NCBI RefSeq assembly: GCF_024397855.1
Contig: NZ_CP073343.1
Span: 2,356,001-2,420,000, forward strand
DNA: 64,000 bases
Source: Marinomonas rhizomae
Lineage (GTDB): Bacteria; Pseudomonadota; Gammaproteobacteria; Pseudomonadales; Marinomonadaceae
Reading direction: 5' to 3'
The position numbers and the translations under genes were made by a program. The notes beneath the pieces are model-generated. The model was given only the letters and a program-made list of their open reading frames with translations, ran no database searches and had not been told where the DNA came from. Below, piece after piece: positions 57,556 through 64,000 of the stretch (the stretch's first letter is position 1; the number at the start of each line of letters is the position of its first letter).

Positions 57556-58328
57556 TACAAGCGCCCTCCGTCCACAACCAAGCTTTGCCCAGAAATCATA
57601 CGACTGTCATCAGCGCTTAAAAACAGCACCAAATCCGCCACATCTTCTGGCTCAATTTTTTCTTTCAGGGCTTGCTGAGTCATTAATTCAGCTTCTGCTT
57701 CTGGCGTTAACCACAAACGTTTTTGTTTTTCCGTCATCACCCAACCGGGTAATACAGTATTAACACGAATTTTTTGTCCACCAAGCTCACGTGCCAAGCC
57801 TTTTGTTAAGCCTGAAATTCCCGCTTTTGCCGTTACATAACCCGGATAACCGGCAAGCCCCAACATCCATGAGTTGGAACTCATATTAATAATGCTTCCG
57901 CCACCCGCTGCGGCCATCGCGGGTGCGACGGTTTGAGCGGCAAAGAAATGATGTTTTAAATTGACCGACATGCATTGATCAAACGCCTCTGACGTCATAT
58001 CTTGTAACGTATGGCGATGATCGTTGGCCGCGTTATTCACCAGAATACGAATCGCGCCCCATTCGGCCATGCGCTCAGTAATAACTTTTTGAAGCATGTC
58101 TATTTCGGTTAAATCAACTAAATTAAAGTGCGCTTTCAAGCCTTGCTCGTTTAACGCCTTTGCAAGTGCATCTCCGGCCGCTTGATCGATATCGAAAAAA
58201 CTAACCAAACAACCTTGCTGAGCCAAGGCTCGTACCAAGGCTTCACCAATTCCAGATGCACCACCACTCACCAGAGCATGACGTCCATTTAAACTAGAAA
58301 AGACAGTTTTATTTTTATTATTTGTCAT
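57555..58328 (-). CDS. SDR dehydrogenase, probable D-galactose 1-dehydrogenase
   Basis: This 257-residue short-chain dehydrogenase has the dinucleotide motif VSGGASGIGEALV near residue 20, an Asp at the end of beta strand 2 (FFDID) that favours NAD over NADP, NNAAN, and the catalytic Ser-Tyr-Lys in MSSNSW and YPGYVTAKAG near 150-166. It ends SGQSLVVDGGRL. Similar enzymes oxidise D-galactose (GalD of rhizobia) or L-arabinose. Position among the galactonate genes makes galactose the likely substrate; the sequence alone does not decide. Start and stop overlap its neighbours by one base each. Confidence 0.82.
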   Translation of the reverse strand: MTNNKNKTVFSSLNGRHALVSGGASGIGEALVRALAQQGCLVSFFDIDQAAGDALAKALNEQGLKAHFNLVDLTEIDMLQKVITERMAEWGAIRILVNNAANDHRHTLQDMTSEAFDQCMSVNLKHHFFAAQTVAPAMAAAGGGSIINMSSNSWMLGLAGYPGYVTAKAGISGLTKGLARELGGQKIRVNTVLPGWVMTEKQKRLWLTPEAEAELMTQQALKEKIEPEDVADLVLFLSADDSRMISGQSLVVDGGRL

Positions 58329-60064
58329 TAATGAGACTCCCTACTCACTTTTGATCCACTGTTACCAACAAGGAAATCCAAGTCAGCCCCTTGATCTGCT
58401 TGCATTACATGATCAATATATAACTTGGCATAACCACGATGATAATCACTTTCTTCTGGCTGCCATGCGGCTTTACGAGTTGCCATTTCTTCATCAGAAA
58501 TATGCAAATGCAAACCACGCCCTTCTACATCAAGGGCGATTTCATCACCATTTTGCACTAAGGCTAACGGCCCTCCGACTGTCGATTCTGGCGCCACATG
58601 CAATACAACCGTACCAAATGCCGTACCGCTCATGCGTGCATCACTAATGCGAACCATGTCGGTAATGCCTTGCTCTAATAACTTACTTGGCAACGCCATG
58701 TTGCCGACTTCTGGCATGCCTGGATAACCTTTTGGACCGCAGCCTTTCAGTACCAAAATAGAGTCTTTGTCTACTTCAAGTTCCGGCGTATCAATACGAG
58801 CTTTGTAGTCTTCAATGTTTTCAAACACCACAGCTTTACCTGTGTGTTGCAGCAACGCCGGTGTGGCCGCGCTTGGTTTAATAATCGCACCTAGTGGCGA
58901 CAAATTACCGCGTAACACAGCAATGCCCGCTTTCGCACGCAAAGGTTTATCAATAGGACGTATAACCTCTTCATTGAAACACTCAGCGCCTTCGGTAATC
59001 TCACCCAAGCTTGCACCACAAACCGTATTGGCAGTCATATCAAAGAGATGACTCAAACGCTGAATTAACGCTGGGAAACCGCCCGCGTAATGGAAGTCTT
59101 CCATCAAGAATCGACCGGAAGGCATCAAGTCGACAAGACAAGGAATTTCCGCACCAATGCGGTCCCAATCCTCTAGGGTTAAATCCACACCCACTCGACC
59201 CGCAATTGCCAATAAATGCACGACCGCATTGGTTGATCCACCAATGGCGGCATTGGCACGAATGGCATTTTCAAAAGCTGTCTTGGTCAAAATATCAGAC
59301 GGTTTTAGATCTTCTTTCACCATCTCAACAATACGAGCGCCCGTCATATGAGCCAACGCCTGACGTCGAGCATCGACCGCTGGCAAGGTGCCGTTTTCTG
59401 GTAAAGACATACCCAAAGCTTCCACCAAACAAGACATGGTCGATGCTGTGCCCATGGTCATACAAGTTCCACGGGAACGAGACATACCAGACTCTGCACG
59501 CATAAAAGCATCAAGGCTCATTTTACCGCCGCGTACCGCTTCACTAAATTTCCAAACGTCTGTACCTGAACCTATATCTTTACCACGATATTTACCGTTT
59601 AGCATTGGACCAGATGACACAACAATCGTCGGTAAATCCACCGAACACGCGCCCATCAATTGGGCTGGCGTGGTTTTGTCACAACCGCCCAATAACACAA
59701 CACCGTCCATTCCGTAAGCACGCATGGATTCTTCTACATCCATGCTCATCAAATTACGGAACAACATCGCGGTCGGCTTCATTTGGGTCTCACCCAACGA
59801 CATAACAGGAAACTCTAGCGGCACGCCGCCCGCTTCCCATACACCACGCTTCACGTATTCAGCTAATTCACGAAGATGCGAATTACAAGGCGTTAATTCG
59901 CTCCATGAGTTACAAATACCAATAATTGGACGACCATCAAAACTGTGATCTGGCAAACCTTGGTTTTTCATCCAGCTACGGTGAATAAAACCGTCTTTGT
60001 CTAATTTGCCGTACCATTGTTGACTACGTAATGGTTTTTTATCTTTGTTATTGTTGTCACTCAT
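58328..60064 (-). CDS. IlvD/Edd-family sugar-acid dehydratase, probable D-galactonate dehydratase
   Basis: This 578-residue [Fe-S] dehydratase is much like L-arabinonate/D-galactonate dehydratases (about 579 residues) of the IlvD/Edd family. Cluster-binding cysteines are in GICNSWSELTPCN near residue 51, VVLLGGCDKTTPAQL near 130 and NTVCGASLG near 350. The catalytic-type serine is in SDARMSGTAFGTVVLHV near 480. Its probable job is to turn D-galactonate into 2-keto-3-deoxygalactonate, a step that E. coli does with the unrelated DgoD. It is not dihydroxy-acid dehydratase for branched amino acids, since the context is sugar catabolism. GGAG precedes the start, directly after the GH36 stop. Confidence 0.87.
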   Translation of the reverse strand: MSDNNNKDKKPLRSQQWYGKLDKDGFIHRSWMKNQGLPDHSFDGRPIIGICNSWSELTPCNSHLRELAEYVKRGVWEAGGVPLEFPVMSLGETQMKPTAMLFRNLMSMDVEESMRAYGMDGVVLLGGCDKTTPAQLMGACSVDLPTIVVSSGPMLNGKYRGKDIGSGTDVWKFSEAVRGGKMSLDAFMRAESGMSRSRGTCMTMGTASTMSCLVEALGMSLPENGTLPAVDARRQALAHMTGARIVEMVKEDLKPSDILTKTAFENAIRANAAIGGSTNAVVHLLAIAGRVGVDLTLEDWDRIGAEIPCLVDLMPSGRFLMEDFHYAGGFPALIQRLSHLFDMTANTVCGASLGEITEGAECFNEEVIRPIDKPLRAKAGIAVLRGNLSPLGAIIKPSAATPALLQHTGKAVVFENIEDYKARIDTPELEVDKDSILVLKGCGPKGYPGMPEVGNMALPSKLLEQGITDMVRISDARMSGTAFGTVVLHVAPESTVGGPLALVQNGDEIALDVEGRGLHLHISDEEMATRKAAWQPEESDYHRGYAKLYIDHVMQADQGADLDFLVGNSGSKVSRESH

Positions 60065-62224
60065 TCAATATTTCTCCGTTTCAGGTACGGCTTTAATTGC
60101 TATCAACACTAGAGATTCAGGGTCAAAAATAGGCAATGTCAGCCCAATTTGACTCAAGCTCGCACCGTTTAATATAAGGTCTTTTTTCCACCACACAGGT
60201 AAGGCTTTCATAAGATGTCCAGGCAGTGGGCTGTGTTCCAGAACGTTTATTTGATAGAGCTGATCTGGCAATAAGTTTGGTAAACGAATCGGCAAGGTTT
60301 GAGCTTGCTTGGGCATTGCTAATTGACTGTAAATCGCCAACCCTTGCATTTGGTCTTGGCTCAATGCCCATTGGGTTTGCGCTCGTCCATCGGCACTTGG
60401 CAAGCGCCAGTTATTACCTTCATGCAAAACGCTTCGATACTGTTTGTAATGAGAAAGCCAATTAGCAATGGTGGCTTTCTGCTCTGCATTGGCGTCCAAC
60501 AAGTTCCATTCAATACCTAAATGCCCAAGCATGGCGGTTCCCGCGCGGAACGCCACATCATGAATACGGCTCGTGGTATGGCTTTTATCTGGGCCAATGT
60601 GAGAACCCATCACTTCAGGCGGCAAGAAATAGCTAAAACCACACTGAATAGCTTGTCGCTCTAAAGCATCGTTACAATCAGATGCCCAAAAACGCTTAGT
60701 AAAATTCAAGATACCGAAGTCCACGCGCGCACCGCCAGAAGAACAGCTTTCGATCTCCATAGCTGGAAATACTTGATTGAGCTCGCTCAATAATCGGTAC
60801 AAAGCGTCTACTTGGGCGTGGGCTTGTGGCGCAATATCACCACTTGGCTGAGTGTAATCTCGGTTCATATCCCATTTCACATAATCAATAGGATATTCGG
60901 TAAACAGAGCAAACAAACGCTCGCGGATGTATTGGTAAGCTTCTGGCTTAGCCAAGTTCAACACTAACTGATTGCGCGCCAAAGCAGGCTCGTACTGGGG
61001 TAATTGCAATGCCCAATCAGGGTGAGCGCGAAATAAATCAGAATCTGGGTTGACCATTTCAGGCTCAAACCACAAACCAAACTCCATGCCTAAATCGTCT
61101 TTCACATAACGGATTAATGGCATTAAACCATCAGGGTATTTGCTTTCATCAACGAACCAGTCACCCAGCGCGGCTTTATCATTATCACGACCCCGAAACC
61201 AACCATCATCGAGGATATAACGTTCAACGCCCACATCGGCGGCGGCTTTCGCCAGCGCCTTGAGTTTGGTCATATCATGATCAAAATAAAACGCCTCCCA
61301 TGTATTGAGATGCACAGGACGCGGCTTGGTTAATCTCAAGCGGTGACGCGCTTCTTGGTGAAATTGTTGGCTCATGGCGTTCAAACCAGAAACACTGTGT
61401 GCAGCTAAAAATTCTGGTGTTGTGATGGATTCATTAGCAGCCAAGATGATTTCACCCGGCAAATACAAGACTTCAGCTTGTAAATAACGGTGACCTTCCG
61501 CTGTGTAATCGGCTTTTAATCTGTGATTACCGCTCCACGCCAAATGCGCACCGACCAGCTCACCTTGCTGCTCACCAAAACCCTGTTCGCCAACAATCAC
61601 TGCAGGAAAGTTCGCCTGAGAATTGCGACCATTGCGATTTTCTTGCAACCAAGTCGCTTGCCAATCACTGCGCTCTTGCTGAAACTCTTGACACCAGCGA
61701 CCATAAAATCCCATTCGTTCAGTAAACTGTGTAACAACGGGCAAGGTGCAAGCCAGACGCTGCACCAGCACATCCGCTTGACCTTGGTTAGTCAGAGTCA
61801 ACTGTTGACGTAACACACCTGATGGCAACAAACCCATCGCTAATGAAACTGATAATTGAGCCACTTGGTCTTCCAAACGAATCACAAAACCGCTTTCTAG
61901 TTCTTTCACATCAACCAAGCTCCAGCATGCCGCCCACGTGGGGCGATCTTGCGCACTGGCTTCCACCGCTGGCGTTTGTAGCCAGCCGCGCCCGGCTTCC
62001 GGAATGAGCGACATTGGTGTTGGCTTATCCATCATGCCTTGCGGTATCGCCGCTTGCTGCGACAAATATACACTGGCTAAATCTGTCGCTTCGGGCAAAG
62101 CATCGCCAAAATACAACAATTCTGGAGCACCTTGCGCTGGACAAGCCAGCACCAAGGTTTTACCTTGCTGTTGATTTCCTGATACGTCTTGGCGATAAAA
62201 GGACACTTTCTTCATTTCTGACAT
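60065..62224 (-). CDS. GH36 alpha-galactosidase
   Basis: This 719-residue cytoplasmic glycosidase releases galactose from alpha-galactosides such as melibiose or raffinose. The nucleophile Asp is in VKWDMNRDYTQPSG near residue 460, the acid/base Asp in FWASDCNDALERQ near 530, and GH36 marks NTWEAFYFDHD, ILDDGWFRGRDND, FGLWFEPEMVNPDSD and ESCSSGGARVDFG are all present. There is no signal peptide. Size fits tetrameric bacterial GH36 (700-740). The gene lies between the permeases (six-base gap) and the dehydratase. Confidence 0.95.
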   Translation of the reverse strand: MSEMKKVSFYRQDVSGNQQQGKTLVLACPAQGAPELLYFGDALPEATDLASVYLSQQAAIPQGMMDKPTPMSLIPEAGRGWLQTPAVEASAQDRPTWAACWSLVDVKELESGFVIRLEDQVAQLSVSLAMGLLPSGVLRQQLTLTNQGQADVLVQRLACTLPVVTQFTERMGFYGRWCQEFQQERSDWQATWLQENRNGRNSQANFPAVIVGEQGFGEQQGELVGAHLAWSGNHRLKADYTAEGHRYLQAEVLYLPGEIILAANESITTPEFLAAHSVSGLNAMSQQFHQEARHRLRLTKPRPVHLNTWEAFYFDHDMTKLKALAKAAADVGVERYILDDGWFRGRDNDKAALGDWFVDESKYPDGLMPLIRYVKDDLGMEFGLWFEPEMVNPDSDLFRAHPDWALQLPQYEPALARNQLVLNLAKPEAYQYIRERLFALFTEYPIDYVKWDMNRDYTQPSGDIAPQAHAQVDALYRLLSELNQVFPAMEIESCSSGGARVDFGILNFTKRFWASDCNDALERQAIQCGFSYFLPPEVMGSHIGPDKSHTTSRIHDVAFRAGTAMLGHLGIEWNLLDANAEQKATIANWLSHYKQYRSVLHEGNNWRLPSADGRAQTQWALSQDQMQGLAIYSQLAMPKQAQTLPIRLPNLLPDQLYQINVLEHSPLPGHLMKALPVWWKKDLILNGASLSQIGLTLPIFDPESLVLIAIKAVPETEKY

Positions 62225-62230
62225 AATCCA

Positions 62231-63082
62231 TTACCCTTTTGTTGCGCCCAAAGTTAAGCCTGCAATAAAGTGCTTCTGCATAGCGAAAAACAAAATGACA
62301 GGAGGTAATGCGGCAATGACGGAACCTGCAGCAATTAACTGCCAAGATGCCATCCACTGACCTTTCAATGCACTAATACCAGCCGTAATCGGACGCACTT
62401 CATCGCTTTGTACCAACACCAGAGCCCAGAAATAGTCATTCCAAATAAAGGTAAAAACCAGCACGGACAAAGCAGCTAAAGCAGGACGAACCAAAGGCAA
62501 GACAACATGCCAGAAGATTTGCCACTCACTCACCCCTTCTACACGTGCTGCCTCAATCAATTCATCAGGCAAACCGACAATAAAGTTACGCATAAACAGG
62601 GTACAAAAACCGGTTTGGAAAGCGATATGGAAAAGGATCAACCCCGATGCTGTATCATACAATCCCATGCTGATAGTTAAATCGCGCACTGGAATCATGA
62701 GGATTTGAAAGGGCACGAAGTTACCTGCAATAAACGCCGCAAAAAGCGCCACATTGCCACGAAACTTGTATTTTGCTAAGGCATAACCCGCCAGCGTAGA
62801 CAGGGCAACAGCACCAAACACCGCAGGCAAGGTAATAACAAGGGAATTGATTAGATAGCGCAGCATGGGCGTTTGAGTAAACACCATGGTGTAGTTTTCA
62901 AAAAGCATCCACTCACTTGGAATGCCCCAATAGTTACCGCTATTAATATCAGCCATGGAGCGAGCCGATGTCATCATAACGGCGATTAGAGGCAACAGCC
63001 AAAGCAACAAAGCAATCCAAACCGCAACGCGATAGCTTAAATTAAAAGGTAACGATCTTTTTTCTATAGGAGTTGGAAACAT
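62231..63082 (-). CDS. Sugar ABC permease, MalG/LacG-like
   Basis: This 283-residue CUT1 permease has six membrane segments and the EAA loop ELIEAARVEGVSEWQIFWHVVLPLVRPALAAL near residues 175-205. The N-terminal long loop (MADINSGNYWGIPSEWMLFENYTMVF) is typical of MalG-type subunits. Its start overlaps the MalF-type partner's stop by one base (TAATG). The ATPase gene that should drive it is not in the window; CUT1 systems often share one MsmK/UgpC-type ATPase encoded elsewhere. Confidence 0.93.
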   Translation of the reverse strand: MFPTPIEKRSLPFNLSYRVAVWIALLLWLLPLIAVMMTSARSMADINSGNYWGIPSEWMLFENYTMVFTQTPMLRYLINSLVITLPAVFGAVALSTLAGYALAKYKFRGNVALFAAFIAGNFVPFQILMIPVRDLTISMGLYDTASGLILFHIAFQTGFCTLFMRNFIVGLPDELIEAARVEGVSEWQIFWHVVLPLVRPALAALSVLVFTFIWNDYFWALVLVQSDEVRPITAGISALKGQWMASWQLIAAGSVIAALPPVILFFAMQKHFIAGLTLGATKG

Positions 63083-63957
63083 TAGGCTTTCTCACTCTTC
63101 AGCATACGCCACAAGAAGTAGGCGATATAAATATCCATAATCAAGAACAACACAGTCGCAATCGCTGCACCGTAACCAGCACGATAGTTAAAGATGGATT
63201 GTTCATACATGAAGTAAGCTAGAACACTAGAAGACCCAAATGGCCCGCCACTGGTCATGGTGGCAATAAGGTCGAAACTGCGTAATGCACCGATCACTGT
63301 CACCACAACCGCAATGAATGTAGCAGGACGTAGTTGAGGTAAAATGACATGACGCAACATTTTCCAGCCGTGAGCACCATCTAAACGCGCCGCCTCTATT
63401 TGATCTGGATTAAGATTATTTAAGCCTGTGAGGTACAAGATCATGCAGTAAGCAATTTGCGGCCAAAGTCCAGCAACGATAATACCGAAAGTCACCCAGT
63501 TCTCATCAGATAAGATAGCAACGGGCTCTATGCCAAATAAGCCAATCGCCTTATTAAACAGACCGAATGAAGGGTCGTAAAACCAAGAGAAGACTAAACC
63601 GACAACCACCTGAGAAATAACAAAAGGAAAGAAAAACATAGACTTAACTAAACGTATGCCCATGATTTTTTGATTAAGAAATAACGCAATCCCCAAACCG
63701 ATTGGCGGGGCTAGCATGAAAAAAACCATCCAATATAGGTTGTTTTTTAACGCCACCCAGAACTGATAATCATCAAACAGTTCTAAATAATTACTAAAGC
63801 CTACGAAGGTCTTTTCACCAATTCCATCCCATTCATAAAAACTCAACCAGATACTCTGCAGAATAGGAAAGATAACGTAGACCACAAACAAAATGACTGC
63901 TGGCGCTAAGAATAAAACCGGCATCCATTGCTGTTGCTTGCTATGCAACTTTTGCAT
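63082..63957 (-). CDS. Sugar ABC permease, MalF/LacF-like
   Basis: This 291-residue CUT1 permease has six membrane segments, the opening LFLAPAVILFVVYVIFPILQSIWLSFYEWDG, and the EAA loop NPDQIEAARLDGAHGWKMLRHVILPQLRPATF near residues 190-222. I choose the ATG at 63957 because AAGAGGT lies nine bases before it; an ATG at 63966 directly abuts that site. Only 43 bases lie between the start and the window edge, so whether this is the first gene of the operon is unknown. The substrate is a galactoside by context. Confidence 0.93.
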   Translation of the reverse strand: MQKLHSKQQQWMPVLFLAPAVILFVVYVIFPILQSIWLSFYEWDGIGEKTFVGFSNYLELFDDYQFWVALKNNLYWMVFFMLAPPIGLGIALFLNQKIMGIRLVKSMFFFPFVISQVVVGLVFSWFYDPSFGLFNKAIGLFGIEPVAILSDENWVTFGIIVAGLWPQIAYCMILYLTGLNNLNPDQIEAARLDGAHGWKMLRHVILPQLRPATFIAVVVTVIGALRSFDLIATMTSGGPFGSSSVLAYFMYEQSIFNYRAGYGAAIATVLFLIMDIYIAYFLWRMLKSEKA

Positions 63958-64000
63958 GGCGCACATACCTCTTATTTTTATTAGTTTATAAATTGTCCCA

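Noticed and set aside
59011..59505. 164-codon plus-strand open frame opposite the dehydratase gene
   Set aside because: Antisense shadow of a well-supported gene, with no domain or ribosome-binding site.
58328..60064. Dihydroxy-acid dehydratase of branched-chain amino acid synthesis (IlvD)
   Set aside because: The flanking galactonate genes and close resemblance to arabinonate-type dehydratases point to sugar-acid use.

Overview
The window looks like chromosomal DNA of a marine gammaproteobacterium of the Oceanospirillales, most like Marinomonas. This is an inference from gene order (fimV-truA-trpF-trpBA-accD-folC-SPOR-cvpA-purF-metZ, yajQ/panE, fxsA/groESL) and protein character; no rRNA, tRNA, phage, transposon or CRISPR array was seen. 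Genes are tightly packed, no gap exceeds 300 bases, and many neighbours overlap by ATGA or TAATG.

Layout. 1-3.4 kb (+): the 3' end of a siderophore-type iron importer (binding protein, two FecCD permeases, ATPase). 3.5-10.5 kb (-): an Hsp70/Hsp70/DUF2760 cluster behind the ABC-F ATPase Uup. 10.8-15.1 kb (+): an RND efflux pair. 15.2-27.1 kb (-): a long biosynthetic block (metZ, purF, cvpA, SPOR, folC, accD, trpA, trpB, trpF, truA, fimV). 27.2-30.7 kb (-): an EAL protein, groEL, groES, fxsA. 30.7-36.8 kb: an alkyltransferase-like protein, yajQ, panE, an S1-type RNA-binding protein, DUF1415, a DEAD-box helicase, ribA and an Lrp-family regulator. 37-38.7 kb (+): leuA with a structured leader. 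38.8-43.5 kb (-): a hybrid histidine kinase overlapping a response-regulator diguanylate cyclase.

44.1-51.6 kb is a metal-uptake island. A four-gene Opp/Nik-type ABC importer (-) and an AztABC-like zinc importer (+) diverge from one intergenic region that holds a near-consensus Zur operator (TGTTATGATATAACA). The zinc operon appears to begin with an overlooked 42-residue single-pass membrane peptide whose stop overlaps the start of the ATPase. This shared control suggests that the Opp/Nik-type importer also serves zinc, perhaps as a zinc-chelate importer.

51.7-64 kb (-) is a complete galactoside catabolic locus: two sugar ABC permeases, GH36 alpha-galactosidase, IlvD/Edd-type sugar-acid dehydratase, SDR galactose dehydrogenase, 2-keto-3-deoxygalactonate kinase, KDPGal aldolase, SMP-30 lactonase, GH42 beta-galactosidase and the sugar-binding protein. 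Together these encode uptake of alpha- and beta-galactosides, hydrolysis inside the cell, and oxidation of galactose by the De Ley-Doudoroff route to pyruvate and glyceraldehyde 3-phosphate. The importer ATPase and a regulator are not in the window. A pair of GAAAC/GTTTC-type palindromes precedes the binding-protein gene.

The most novel-looking items are the Zur-linked double importer with its small membrane peptide, the Hsp70 pair with DUF2760, and the compact galactoside pathway locus. All functions are read from sequence and family knowledge only.
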